Positions 24,241 to 37,458 are shown, numbered from the stretch's first letter. The stretch is 64,000 nucleotides of DNA from Sipunculus nudus (GCA_026874595.1 CM049321.1:49829297-49893296), one strand, 5' to 3'. Program-made: numbers and translations. The notes: generated by a model from the sequence alone, not told the origin.

Positions 24241-24599
24241 AGGCTCACTTTCTTCATTCCCCCTAAATCTTCCAAGGGGCTATCCAGGCCGATCTATAAG
24301 AAACTGTCACTGTGCCCCTCGGGTGAACTGTCAGCGTCATTAATCGCATCTGGAATTAAGCTACAGTTCCTCAAGTGCGACATGTAATATACTAACAATT
24401 TAAATGTACTCCTATGAAAGCATAATATTGTCACGAAAGGCCATGAACTGCCATTTGCGTTTTTCTGTCCCCAAAACAACATCTACTGGTTGTTCTGATG
24501 GATCCATCTACAGAGAAAACGCTCACACGCACGCCTGAAATCAGATAGGCTGGTTATCCGGTAATTTCCTCACTTGATTTAGGACTTAGTGGCAGATCA

Positions 24600-24720
24600 G
24601 CAAAGGACGACACCTGCCACAGTTAGATTCGAACCCACATCTCCCAATGTGCCTGCTCAATCGTCATACACGATAACCAATCCGCAACAGCGACTGGTCA
24701 CTTAAACCAACCTCGTGTTT
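24600..24720 (-). mobile_element. tRNA-like relic (SINE head), minus strand
   Basis: The reverse complement has a B-box GTGGGTTCGAATCTAAC and upstream GTATGACGATTGAGC. It probably belongs to a SINE with a different body from family A. Confidence 0.45.
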
Positions 24721-25654
24721 ATGATCATATGGTTCAGTTTATTGAGTCTTAACCGTGTCACTGAATATTACACGGCCACGATCTCCGATATTACTAAATT
24801 TCTAACATAGTCACGTTGCGACACCCCTTTTTTCAGTCTTAATATGCCTCTCTACTTTGACTGACTGCTTTACTGCAAGCCTGATTGAAATTTCTTTTAT
24901 CCGGTCATATCACAAATGGCTTCCTCTTACATGAGGTGAATTATCGCCAACTTGTATGAGAGTCCATAAAATTAAGCCCCGTTGATTTCATCTAAAGATT
25001 TATTCCTTTCTCCTGAATATTTTAGAGGGGTTGAGTGTTTGTTTCTCATGTTAAGTTAATTTCAGTGCTATAAAATGACAGCAGTTCACTTTGATTTATA
25101 GAGTTAGGGTAGGTTAGTTGTGAAGGAGGTATTTATAACTATAATTAGGCCAAGGTTTGGTGAACGATAATTTATATAATATCAACTCTTAAAGGCAAGA
25201 GGATTCGGGTTTTACTAATTTACTCTTGACGGTAAACTGTCTGATGTTTAGCGCCAGTGTTATGGAGTGAATCTACATATGAGAAATAATGAAAGAAACT
25301 GTCAACCACATCTAATTTGCCTAAAAGTTATTGGACTTGGTAAATTTTTTATCGCCATATTTTATATTTTCTTCAAAGCACATTTAATTATAAATCAATT
25401 TGGCCAATGATACAAACTTATGGGGAATAAAGGCCATTTATGGGACAGCTCTTAGTCTTGGGTTTATTTAGTGAAATGTATCACGTGTTGGTAAGATATT
25501 CATATCTGATATTGCGTTGTATATTCCGATAGAGTAAATCCGCACATAAAAAAGTAAAAACTTGCACATAAGTGTTTCCTGCAGCAAGCTTATATATGGT
25601 GAATATATCGGTGATACAGCAAGTAACGTGTTCAAAGATGTATATCTTAATTAA

Positions 25655-25656
<2 letters not shown>

Positions 25657-25716
<60 letters not shown>
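25657..25716. repeat. (AT)n microsatellite
   Basis: Thirty AT units; open frames through it (YIYIYI) are artefacts. Confidence 0.95.
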
Positions 25717-25719
<3 letters not shown>

Positions 25720-26129
25720 TGTTTCTTATTCGAGCTGGTTGTAACATAAATTGCAGGAGACTGAATGCCAACATATCACATACTTCTGTGCATTAAGGGA
25801 GACTGGAGGTGCTATCCACAAAAGGAAATATAGTTGATAGTAAGTGTTTTTAGAATTTATATGCAGTTTAAAAAGATTTTATCAATTTCTTTATATCTCA
25901 TTTTCATTAAATGTTTATTTTAATTCAGTAAACAAACAATGGCTTAAATCTAAAGCACATGCACATTTTAAAAAAATGTTTATACACAAAAGAGTCCATC
26001 CTCTGTTGACGAGATACATTCCATTATAATCATATATTTTATGAATTGCGCAAGGACAAGAATGCTTACTATTACAAGCAGGTGTTTGTTTAACGTATTT
26101 TACCAGATATTTTTAGATTTTTTTATACC

Positions 26130-26640
26130 AATGAAGTCGAGTCCAAAACATCCGAGTCCGAGTCCAGGCCACTCGAGTCCTAGTCCAAGTCCGAGTCCAG
26201 GCCACTCGAGTCCTAGTCCAAGGCCGAGTCCAGGCCACTCGAGTCCTAGTCCAAGTCCGAGTCCTGGCCGCTCGAGTCCTAGTCCAAGTCCGAGTCCTGG
26301 CCACTCGAGTCCTAGTCCGAGTCCAGGCCACTCGAGTCCTAGTCCAAGTCCGAGTCCAGGCCACTCGAGTTCTAGTCCAAGTCCGATTCCAGGCCACTCG
26401 AGTCCTGGTCCAAGTCCAGGTCCTGGCCACTCGAGTCCTGGTCCAAGTCCGAGTCCTGGCCACTCGAGTCCTTCTCCAAGTCCGATTCCAGGCCACTCGA
26501 GTCCTGGTCCAAGTCCGAGTCCTGGCCACTCGAGTCCTAGTCAAAGTCCGGGTCCCGGACATTAGAGTCTAAGTCTACCTTATACGAGTCTGGCTCATTT
26601 GGTATTCGAGTCCAAGTCCGAGTCCGAAGCCGATGCAATT
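26130..26640 (+). repeat. GAGTCC minisatellite (27/33-bp units)
   Basis: Units built on GGCCACTCGAGTCCTAGTCC plus AAGTCCGAGTCCA, mostly 33 bp, with some 27-bp units lacking one AAGTCC hexamer. The base is a (G/A)AGTCC hexamer. Because units are multiples of 3, reading frames stay open on both strands ([10 protein letters not shown] and [11 protein letters not shown] types); I read these as by-products. Tail units are degenerate. Confidence 0.9.
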
Positions 26641-27057
26641 CTTGTTAAAACAAATTGAAAAAGGACTTTTGAGATTTTCATGCATATTTTGTGTTAAATT
26701 ACAAGTGCCCTATACTTAAATGTTTAAATTCATTTAGCCCCCGATTTAAAACCTGGTGTAATAGTCTTCTTTCATAACATTATTGTGAAAGTTCAATCAT
26801 GTGTTCCATCTTTAAGTAATATGTGACATAGTTTCCCTGTTAACTGGAATATATATTACTTAATAATTAATGGTTGGGGTTTCCCGGTGACACCTGTAAA
26901 ACATTCCAAAGAAAGACAAGTAATACAGTAACAATATTAGCTAATACAGTTTCTTGGGTATGTCAAGGTATTCTGCTGTTATGCATGTTTGATTGAAAAT
27001 TGAATGGACCGGGGCAGATAACATAACTTCTGGGACAAAGACACCAGAAAATGCCAT
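26641..27057. other. Non-coding intron sequence
   Basis: AT-rich, no recognised gene or repeat. Confidence 0.4.
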
Positions 27058-27317
27058 ATCCGACGACCTGAAGGAAATGAAGATAAGTGGTAGTTTGTAA
27101 CATTTATACATCCACAAGCGAGCTCTCAAGGCACTACGTTCAGCTTCAGGGTTCGTTTTGTTAATTATTCTTTACATTTATAACAAAGAGACCTGAGTTT
27201 AAATATGTTCTTGTTAGTGAGTTTTATCCTGTGTGTAAAAGGAGACAATATTATTACGAAAGGAACCTTGGAAACTTCCCGAGATGTAGAAGTTTGCAAA
27301 CCCTGCAAAGTTGATTA

Positions 27318-27348
<31 letters not shown>

Positions 27349-28640
27349 CTTCTGTCTAAATAAAAAATGCTGCATTATTTCCTTCTTTCTGGTGAGTTAT
27401 GCGGGGTTCATTTGACAAAGGCCAAGACATTAAAAAATAACTGAAGACGGATTTTAGTGTAAGTGACATAGATGTCGTTTTTGTTATAGACTTATGAAGC
27501 CCAAACAAATGGTCCAAGAGGACTAAAAAATTTCGGTGTAAAAATATCAAGGGTTAAAGAACCATTCTGAAAATTTCCAGCACGCGAGGGCATAAATAAA
27601 TGTAAAATTTCAAAGGGAATCCAATTTATTTTTTAATTAGTTTTTTACAGAACCTACCTGACCGAATGTTGCGAATAAGTACCAATCAGCTCTACTTAAC
27701 AAGCGTATTCCTGTTCGCAATGTATTATTCATGTTGAATACACGTTCTAATTATACACGTTCTTGACTCTCGTATTCTTTCACTACGCTGTGTGAGATTT
27801 CCATTATCTGGTTTCGTATACGCCTCATACAATCCAGATTTCCGTGCGACATCTAAATTTACATGTCGCATGGGTTCCATGATGGCCGCATAACGTTAGA
27901 CCTGCCCCCCCCCCCCCCCCCCCACCTCCCCCGTCTATCACTAACGCCCTGTAAGGTCGGTGTTGTGAATCCCGGGTATTTGCATATTAGACATAACAAG
28001 GCTCTTTTAGGAGCTGACGATTCCCTGTCATTTGCGTATTAGGACGTCACACTTCATGAGAAGGGCGCCGTTTCTATGAGAACGCCAACTGCAGTGCCGT
28101 AGACAGTCAACAGGCCTCGTACTTATTAACATTTCCTGTATTAGTAAAATCATGTATTCAGGCAGTCCATACGTGGACCTTCATGTCAAATGATATTTCT
28201 CTGCTGGACGTACATCACGGTCCATGGACCAAATATAAATGCATTGTAGGCACTGTCGCACAGATTTTGTAACGATAGGGCCAGTGCCCATTGCCGAGGT
28301 GACGGGCGTAGCATTTGTAAAACCACAGTTTTGGGCCTCAGATCCACTGCAAACGCACACATTTTGTCAGCTAAATTACATTGTGACTATTAACAGGGTT
28401 AAGAGAACATCGTCGCGTGTACACTGTGAGAGCTCAGTGGAGACTAGATGGCTAGCTGAGGTAGAAATTTGTTACATTTTGATTAAACAATTGGACTATA
28501 AAGAGGGATGACCTGATAAGCGGTAATTGTAACACCTGCTGTAATTGGTTACAGGGGCATTGTTTATCAATTAAACGTGGTTAGTAGCCGGAGGGTCAAA
28601 TTGATGAAAATTTCACAGAATGGCCATCGGATTCACATGA
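27058..28640 (+). repeat. Tandem duplication, block A copy 1
   Basis: Matches 32611-34272 from CCGACGACCTGAAGGAAATG to GATTCACATGAGTGAA with only scattered differences. Copy 1 has a longer T run (27318-27342) and lacks three short stretches present in copy 2 (32699-32736, 33098-33125 and 33354-33378). Confidence 0.95.
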
Positions 28641-30312
28641 GTGAAGGCCTAATAATACTAAGACCAAATAAATCGGGATATTAGTGGTCAAATAGAAGCG
28701 CATAATGGGTGATGACTGAATGAATCAACTTAGTTAGGACAATATTTCTGGGAAAGACTATCAATACTTGCTGACGTTACTGGAAAAGACTTTAGTTCAG
28801 GGAGCCGGCGATGTGTGGCGCTAACAGTGACAGACTTTACCAGTCGATGACAAGAGTCGGTCAGAGAGCTGTAAATTAATGACATAATTTGCCGCGAGGT
28901 GGCAGTACCTGTTCTAAGCGTTGCAACACAGCGAGAGCAAGATTAATGGAATTAAGTCATAATCACTGCATCGATTGGGCCAGTCTAGAATTGGCCATGT
29001 GGCAATTGTTTTAAGGAATATGTAATGACAAACATATTGACAAAATATTCAAGCCAGTAGCCCAATAAAGTCGGTTCTGTAAAGGACGGAGTGGGGGAGG
29101 GGGAGGGGGCTTGCGATTTCAAAAGTATAGGACAAGTACCGGGCAAATAATCAAATTAACGCATCCCTCTGCAGATGTAACCCCAATATGGCAGTGATAG
29201 ATAGCCACCTGATAGTTATAGTGTTGAAATCGGTCAAGTTCTCTACATCACTTTTTCATTGACAAACCCTTTTCCTGAATACCAATAGTAAAAAGGTCGG
29301 CAACCTTACATTACAACTTATCTCTCCGCAGGATTGCTGCCGAGCAGGAGCCCGCCTGATACACAAAGGAGAAAAAAGTATTTATTGTGTTAGAGTACCC
29401 CAGGTAAGGTGAAGCTTCAACTTGAACCAAGCATTGTTTTTTCTCCAGGTGGGAGCAGCATTTGGATAAGTGCTTTTCACGAGATTAGATATATCCAATT
29501 TGTTGGATACGATGCTATCAATATCATCCCTGCAGTTTGTCAATAAACTAATGGTTGGATTTCATGGGACATCTTCACTTTGTCAAGCCTTGCAAATTTG
29601 ATTATAGAATTGTTGTCAGTGAAAAGAAAGATGATGGCAGTTTTCATTTACCAAACCATCCTCTCTGCTAAAATTTTGTCTGTTTAACATTATAGTAATG
29701 TACTCATGCCCGTTCTTTAAAGATACATAAACACTTTGAATAATAAGTGTATTATTCATGTTATTAGTTCATCTTGATTTAACACAAAAGTTTTCCACCA
29801 AAAAACGCAGGCACAGGAACTTACTTTCGCCAGTTCAACTCTTTTATCTGTTGTTATGGTTCCGGGCCATATTTTGCTATACGACCGGAGAAATGTTGAT
29901 ATATACAGCAGCGGCTTTGCGTTCGGTCTTTCAGTTATCTCAACCAATTTATATGTTTTAATTTATAACAAGAACCTTATTTTTATTACAATTAAACTAT
30001 TATTAACCACGTTTGACTAAATCGAAATATATCGAAATATGGACATCAGATATGGAACTGCAATATACCTATGCTGATTTATCCATAATATCGCTCACCC
30101 CTACCCCTTATATTCATGACATCATTCTAAAATTTCTACCACTTGCCAAAAATATAATCCTTTAATACAGTCTAAGTTGATTACATTGTGCCTCTGTAAT
30201 TTGATCACAAGGTGGTACACTTATAGCCATGTCAAAAAATATTTCGAGATCAAACTCCCTTACCAATAGTCATAGGAAAAAAAAAAGAGCAAGAAAAAGG
30301 TTAAGGCGGAGA
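28641..30312. other. Segment present only in the first copy of the tandem duplication
   Basis: Lies between blocks A and B of copy 1 and is absent between A' and B'. No terminal repeats or target duplication at its borders, so loss from copy 2 is likelier than insertion here. No recognised gene. Confidence 0.6.
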
Positions 30313-31129
30313 ATTAAAATTTTCCAGTTGTTATTGCCAGATTAAAACTGTCGAGGTACACAAAGAATTCGAAATCAAGATAAGGAGGGTCAGGTCCGTT
30401 TGTTATAAAGGGGCAAGCATGAGCCCGAGCAATTTTACAGAGTCAACATGGACAAATCTAATTTAAACTTGTTTATTCGCCTTTTAACAATGAAAGGGCA
30501 AATTGTAAAGAGCTAGCATGTGTTTAATATTTTAGCGCAAATTTAATGAAAGGGTGGATGAAATGCGTCCCCGTCTTGCTGTAGCAGAAAGCACATTTCT
30601 ACGTATTGCTTATTATATATTTTCCCGCATAAATGGCAAATATGCCAATTCAAGCGGTTGCGATAAAGAAAAACGCGTCCTGTTTAAACAATACAAGGAA
30701 TGAACAGCTTGACTGTACACAGTTTGCTACAATCAGGTCATTACACTGTTTTTATTATTTATGAATGTCAAGAACTGTCTTAAAACACGTGGACCGGGCA
30801 GAAGCTATATAAATCAATATAATTCAACGTTATTAATCAATGTAAAAGCCGAACAAAAATTGGGGAAAAATACTGTTCCTACCCACGGATCTGACTCTAT
30901 TTTTTATTGATTTAAAAACCGACTTTATCATTGACAAGTGCATGTTCTGCTTATTCTTTTACTCCGCCACCATAAGCTTAATTTAAATGAGCTAATTGAT
31001 GGTACTTAACTATTATTTAGATTGATAGGCTTTTGCGAGTCAGTAAATATGAGAGTACCAATATCTCCAACTTCTGAAAATATTCATCCGTTCATTGTCA
31101 GGTCGAAGCATTGGCAAGGACTTGAAAAG
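30313..31129 (+). repeat. Tandem duplication, block B copy 1
   Basis: Matches 34283-35088 from TTTTCCAGTTGTTATTGCCA to CAAGGACT with few differences. Confidence 0.95.
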
Positions 31130-31796
31130 TCAACCGAGGGTTATTTTTTTAAAACACGACTGTACCTAATGATACCTTGAATCTCTTTTGTTATGAAATC
31201 CATTATTTGCCTGAACATCATTGTACTGATCGTCAACCGGTTTACTCCATTCATTGTTTTCACTTTCTCGCCTTACTTGAGGGGAATGATAATAAGAGTT
31301 TTAATAATTGTCCACAAACGCATCATATTTTTTGCCAAATTCATTTCTTGTCAGAGCTATTAGTTAATGCGGTATTAAATTGCAGCTTTAATGCAATGAC
31401 TATAACGTTAATGACTAAATACAAAGGATACAATAGTTAATTTATACCAGTACAGTACAAGGATATCTTGAAAACTGCATTATAAGGAATGCAAGCCTCT
31501 GCCAGGCGGGGGGGGGGGGGGGTCCCTATTGTAGGATTTTCCCATAATCGTACTTGCATTTACTTAACCGACCCATGAGGTTTATTCATGTATAAGTGAC
31601 TTTATTTTGGGAATATTCCTTAATAACATTCCTGAATCCGTATAATGTAACGGATCCACACCAAAATATAATCGTTTCTTCAATGGACTATTCCCAGAAT
31701 GCCCAGAAAATGTCATAATATCCCGTTTATGACTGCGTGAGCAATGTTGTGAACAACACACACACAAAACATGAACTGATGTGACATCTGATGGTC
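31130..31796. other. Second segment present only in copy 1 of the duplication
   Basis: Lies between blocks B and C. Contains a run of about 17 G (31507-31523) and, from 31568, a minus-strand fragment of the CCTCCGCC-ended family. The copy 2 junction (AAGGACTCCCATCTG) shows only tiny overlap with both copy 1 borders, as expected for a deletion in copy 2. Confidence 0.6.
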
Positions 31797-31800
31797 CCAT
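31568..31800 (-). mobile_element. CCTCCGCC-ended family, fragment
   Basis: Shares ATAAGTGACTTTATTTT, ATATTCCTTAATAACATTCC, TGAATCCGTATAATGT and AATCCACA-like words with 55093-55310, same strand. Minus-strand peptide ends KIKSLIHE, against KVQSLMHE in that copy. Confidence 0.6.
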
Positions 31801-32608
31801 CTGATGATCGATTCATTGTAACCCCTAGTCATATTGCTAGGGGTTGTGATAATCTTAAAATTGAGCCGAGGATGTTTACTTCATCAATTAGACCAAGAAA
31901 ACAGACTCGGTATATATTGTATTTTACAATTTTGTCCTTTTGCTTAGAAGAGTCGAGAGAGTAACACATATGGAGTTTCATCCCGTAGCCACTGCCTTAT
32001 TCTTGAATGATGTTGTTATTAATTTGTTGACTGTTTCCCTAATTATGAACAAGGGATTAATGCAAAATATTGTTAAAAGAAAACAGAGTAGAGAATTGTG
32101 GGAAATAAAACATCCATAGTCAAAATTTAAGGCTTGTCACCTTTTACCAAAAAAAAAAAAAAAAATAGAAAAATACTAATGATAACATAGTTCAACTGGG
32201 ATGTGCTTATTCAAAGTTTTTATAGAATAATTAAAAATGCTTGGGAAGCAGACCGACGCAAAATACTCGATTGTGATTGGTTTTATAGGCAAATTGGCTT
32301 AACGTAGTGCCAGGAGAACTCGCGTGTGGATGTAAGTTGTCGCAACAAAACCACTGTATTAGATTTCCCCTAGGCCATCCAAGATGCCATATTCTGTCAT
32401 TTTTGTACTTCAGAAAATAACAACTCCATGTATATTGAGCAAAAATATTTCTAAGTACATCAAGATTTATATCGCTAAGCTCACATGCTTAAGGTGTTGA
32501 AAGGAAACCTTGGAGGCGGATGTAAATTACCGCATAAACCCCTGTGTTCCAGCTATGGTGTGACGTTAAGTCTAGAGTTATCTCCCTCTGCCCCCCATAG
32601 TTTTTTTT
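31797..32608 (+). repeat. Tandem duplication, block C copy 1
   Basis: Matches 35086-35884, from CCCATCTGATGATCGAT to ATAGTTTTT. It abuts block A' directly, marking the tandem junction at about 32609. Confidence 0.95.
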
Positions 32609-34272
32609 CCGACGACCTGAAGGAAATGAAGATAAGTGGTAGTTTTGTAACATTTATACATCCACAAGCGAGCTCTCAAGGCACTACGTTCAGCAAACAA
32701 TCCTGTCCCCATGAACAACGGGGAAGTCTGCGCTGGGTTCGATTTGTTAATTATTCTTTACATTTATATTAAAGGAGACCTGAGTTTAAATATGTTCTTG
32801 TTAGTAATTTTTATCCTGTGTGTAAAAGGAGACAATATTATTACGAAAGGAACCTTGGAAACTTCCCGAGATGTAGAAGTTTGCAAACCCTGCAAAGTTG
32901 ATTATCTTTTTTTTTCTTTACTTTTCTTCTGTCTGAAAAAAAATGCTGCATTATTTCCTTCTTTCTGGTGAGTTATGCGGGGTTCATTTGACAAAGACCA
33001 AGGCATTAAAAAATAACTGGAGACGCCTTTAAGTATAAATGACATAGATGTCGTTTTTTGTTATAGACTTATAAAGTCCAAACAAATGGTCCAAGAGGTG
33101 GGTAATTTTCTACAGCTTTTCGCCTAAAAAAATTCGATGTAAAAATATCAAGGGATAAAGAACCATTCTTAAAATTTCGAGCACGCGAGGGCATAAATAA
33201 ATGTAAAATTTCAACGGGAATCCAATTTATTTTTTAATTAGTTTTTTACAGAACCTAGCTGACCGAATGTTGCGAATAAGTGCCAATCAGCTCTACTTAA
33301 CAAGCGTATTCCTGTTCGCAATGTATTATTCATGTTGAATACACGTTCTAATTCAAATCCTGTGGATTTGTAGTCAGTCTTGACTCTCGTGTTCTTTCAC
33401 TACGCTGTGTGAGATTTCTATTATCTGGTTACGTGTACGCCTCATACAATCCAGATTTCCGTGCGACATCTAAATTTACATGTCGCATGGGTTCCAGGAT
33501 GGCCGCATAACGTTAGACCTGACATCCCCCCCCCCCCCCCTCCTCCCCCGTCTACCACTAAAGCCCTGTAAGGTCGGTGTTGTGAATCCCGGGTATTTGC
33601 ATATTAGACATAACAAGGCTCTTTTAGGACCTGACGATTCCCTGTCATTTGCGTATTAGGACGTCACGCTGCATGAGAAGGGCGCCGTTTCTATGAGAAC
33701 GCCAACTGCAGTGCCGTAGACAGTCAATCGGCCTCGTACTTATTAACATTTCCTGTATAAGTAAAATCATGTGTTCAGGCAGTCCATACGTGGACCTTCA
33801 TGTCAAATGATATGTCTCTGCTGGACGTTCATCACGGTCCATGGACCAAATATAAATGCATTGTAGGCACTGTCGCACAGATTTTGTAACGATAGGGCCA
33901 GTGCCCATTGCCGAGGTGACGGGCATAGCATTTGTAAGACCACGAGTGTTGGGCCTCAGATCCACTGCAAACGCACACATTTTGTCAGCTAAATTACATT
34001 GTGACTATTAACAGGGTGAAGAGAACATCGTCGCGTGTACACTGTGAGAGCTCAGTGGAGACTAGATGGCTAGCTGAGGTAGAAATTTGTTACATTTTGA
34101 TTAAACAATTGAACTATAAAGAGGGATGACCTGATATGCGGTAATTGTAACACCTGCTGTAATTGGTTACAGGGGCATTGTTTATCAATTAAACGTGGTT
34201 AGTAGCCGGAGGGTTAAATTGATGAAAATTTCACAGAATGGCCATCGGATTCACATGAGTGAAAGCCAAATA
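32609..34272 (+). repeat. Tandem duplication, block A' (copy 2)
   Basis: Counterpart of 27058-28640, with a C run of about 18 at 33524-33541 in place of the longer C run at 27905-27923. Non-coding in both copies. Confidence 0.95.
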
Positions 34273-34282
34273 AAAATCGAAT

Positions 34283-35088
34283 TAAATTTTCCAGTTGTTA
34301 TTGCCAGATTGAAACTGTCGAGGGACACAACGATTTCGAAATCAAGATAAGGAGGGTCAGGCCCGTTTGTTATAAAGGGGCAAGCATGAGCCCGAGCAAT
34401 TTTACAGAGTCAACATGGACAAATCTAATTTTAACTTGTTTATTCGCCTTTTAACAATGAAAGGGCAAATTGTAAAGAGCTAGCATGTGTTTAATATTTT
34501 AGCGCAAATTTAATGGAAGGGTGGATGAAATGCGTCCCCGTCTTGCTGTAGCAGAAAGCACATTTCTACGTATTGCTTATTATATATTTTCCCGCATAAA
34601 TGGCAAATATGCCAATTCAAGTGGTTGCGATAAAGAAAAACGCGTCCTGGTTAAACAATACAAGGACTGAACAGCTTGACTGTACACAGTTTGCTACAAT
34701 CAGGTCATTTCACTGTTTTTATTATTTATGAATGTCAAGAACTGTCTAAAAACACGTGGACCGGGCAGAAGCTATATAAACCAATATAATTCAACGTTAT
34801 TAATCAATGTAAAAGGCGAACAAAAATTGGGGAAAAAATACTGTTCCTACCCACGGATCTGACTGTATTTTTTATTGATTTAAAAACCAACTCTATCATT
34901 GACGAGTGCATGCTCTGCTTATTCTTTTACTCCGCCACCATAAGCTTAATTTAAATGAGCTAATTGATGGAACTTAACTATTATTTAGATAGGCTTTTGC
35001 GAGTCAGTAAATGTGAGAGTACCAATATCTCCAACTTCTGAAAATATTCATCTGTTCATTGTCACGTCGAGGCATTTGCAAGGACTCC
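34283..35088 (+). repeat. Tandem duplication, block B' (copy 2)
   Basis: Follows A' almost directly; counterpart of 30313-31129. Confidence 0.95.
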
Positions 35089-35884
35089 CATCTGATGATC
35101 GATACATTGTAACCCCCAGTCATATTGATAGGGGTTGTGATAATCTTAAAATTGAGCCGGGGATATTTACTTCATCAATTAGACCAAGAAACAGACTCGG
35201 TATATATTGTATTTTACATTTTTGTCCTTTTGCTTAGAAGAGTCGGAGAGTAACACATATGGAGTTGTATCCCGTAACCACTGCCTTATTCTTGAATGAT
35301 GTTGTTATTAATTTGTTGACTGTTTCCCTAATTATGAACAAGGGATCAATGCTAAATATTGTTAAAAGACAAACAGAGTAGAGAGTTGTGCGAAATAAAA
35401 CACCCATAGTCAAATTTTTAGGCTTGTCACCTTTTACCAAAAAATAGAAAAATACTAATGATAACATAGTTCAACTGGGATGTGCTTAGTCAAAGGTTTT
35501 TAAGAATAATTAAAAATGCTTGGGAAGCAGACCCACGCAAAATACTCCATTGTGATTGGTTTTATAGGCAAATTGGCTTAACGTAGTGCCAGGAGAACTC
35601 GCGTGTTGATGTAAATTGTCACAACAAAACCACTGTATTAAATTTTCCTTAGGCCATCCAAGATGCCATATTCTGTCATTTTAGTACTACAAAAAATAAC
35701 AACTCCATGTATGTTAAGCAAAAATATTTCTAAGTACATCAAGATTTATGTCGCTGAGCTCACATGCTTAAGGTGTTGAAAGGAAACTTTGGAGGCGGAT
35801 GTAAATTACCGCATGAACCGCTGTGTTCCAGCTATGGTGTGACGTTAAGTCGAGAGTTATCTCCCTCTGTCCACAATAGTTTTT
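35086..35884 (+). repeat. Tandem duplication, block C' (copy 2)
   Basis: Counterpart of 31797-32603. Homology stops at ATAGTTTTTATC, where the LINE remnant begins. Confidence 0.95.
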
Positions 35885-35889
35885 ATCAA

Positions 35890-37458
35890 AAGACAGCTCG
35901 ATAGAAACTCTGTAGAAAATCCACCGTTTATTCTGGTTTTAGTTAACATAGTTACTGTATGCCATCAGGCCCACACAAAACTAACAATTAGATTCGGAAT
36001 ACATCAAACCAGTTTTGAATACTCTACACTGGTTTCCAGTTGAACAGCGAGAGAAATTGAAGATCTGACTCTGGTATATCAGTGTCTCTATAGGCTTGCA
36101 CCCCAGTATCTTCAGGAACTATCGCAACTCAAATCCATGCAGTGCACTGCGTTCTGCTGACAAAATTTAATTGAATGTCTGATTTACAAAATCATCTCGA
36201 GTGCAAATTGGTGCCTTCAGCATTACAGGGCCTAAAATTAATAAAGTAAAATAACTATGGTATTATATCCCATAATACCTAAGATCCATGTGGAGATACT
36301 CTCAGTGTAAGAGTCCTGTGAAAACATTCTTATTCATAAATCATTTCTGTACATAACGACTCTTTTATTGTGTAGACATATACCTTTTATCTTAAGGGGG
36401 AACATGACACTTTAAACTACCAATGGAATTTCTTAGATAATTTGCACATGATATCTACAAGACATACTCTCTAAAATTATGAAATGAAATTTGGGTCTCA
36501 ATGTGCTTATTTTTGCAGTATATGAAGTTGAAAATTGACACTTGTGGTGGGTTTTTATATGATATTATAACTAAGGGGGAAACAAAAGTTACATATTTTA
36601 GAAAACTGACCAATGTATTTTTCATAATATTCTAAATAACATGCATAATTAAATATTCATCTTATTTATAGACAAAAATGTGTAGGTCAATGGGCTATTT
36701 TTTTAAATATTAGGCCAAAATATGAAAATTTTGGACATTATTAGTTTAGAAAAAGCCCGAAGGTGGCGCTGGTGGTAGTGAGACAGAGAGTAAGTCCACA
36801 CATAAATGGCTTCTGGCGTCAACAATATATGATCAGCCTTTAAGATGCCCATATAAAAAGAAATATAAATATCAGCACTAAAAAACTATGGGTATATCCT
36901 AATTATCTCTTCAGAATCACACCATCAGTGTCACTTAAAATCATACGGTGATATTTATGCTCTTTTTCGTCATCTACTTGCAATTGTCAAAACATAGTCA
37001 GTCGACAACATAGCCGTTGGTATATTCCTGCACTTGAGCCTCTTCTGGTAATATTATGGTGAAAATTTCTTTGTAGAACTTTAGTACTATTAAAAAAAAT
37101 AATTAAATAAAGCTGTCACACTGAGCATTTCTACAATTATTGTTCATCGTAGTTACTTTTCTCAAATGAAGCCCTGAAGCGATCACGTTGTTCATGACAA
37201 CAAAAGTCACAAACGGCAAAATATGAAGCCTCTTGATAATATAATTAAACCAGATATTTTTAATTTGCAGTGTCATCAGTAGGGGTCGCCAGTAAAGTGT
37301 TATGTTCCCCTTAAATGATAAGCATACACTTGTATATTTTTTTATGATGTTTATCAACTCTTTTGTACAGCGTTTTAGAGCACTCTGTGGATTTTACGTT
37401 ATATAAAATAAATTATTATTTTTATATTATAATTATTTTTATTATTATTATTATTAAT
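35890..37458 (+). mobile_element. LINE (CR1/L2-type) 3' remnant, interrupted
   Basis: Reverse-transcriptase C-terminal remnant read through frameshifts: LNTLHWFPVEQREKLKI at about 36015-36065, then LTLVYQCLYRLAPQYLQELS, then RVQIGAFSITGPK at about 36200-36235, then SPVKTFLFINHF at about 36310-36350. This matches the familiar LHWLPV..R..FK / LAP.YL / ..F.V.APK.WN / FK..LKT.LF series. The 3' end is GCGTTTTAGAGCACTCTGTG...ATATAAAATAAATTATTATT, a typical LINE tail running into (ATT)n. Stops and frameshifts make it dead. A 915-bp DNA element sits in its 3' UTR. Confidence 0.8.
36396..37310. mobile_element. 915-bp non-autonomous element with TTAA target, nested in the LINE
   Basis: Left end GGGGGAACATGACACTTTA, right end (reverse complement) GGGGAACATAACACTTTA, each directly flanked by TTAA (36392-36395 and 37311-37314). 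Removing it rejoins the LINE 3' UTR. TTAA duplication is typical of piggyBac and Kolobok-type elements. A short minus-strand open frame inside (about 37103-37310) is not recognised as a transposase. Confidence 0.8.

Larger units (their letters stand above)
23261..25656. other. Repeat-derived intron sequence without a gene
   Basis: Includes a G run near 23860, an unclassified stretch 23880-24190 bounded by CCGTAACAG-like words, a perfect hairpin at 24200-24240 and a tRNA-like relic at 24600-24720. Confidence 0.4.

Noticed and set aside
25481-25796. YIYIYI-type open frames at TA tracts (also near 44.5, 50.6, 61.5 and 62.6 kb)
   Set aside because: Produced by (TA)n microsatellites.
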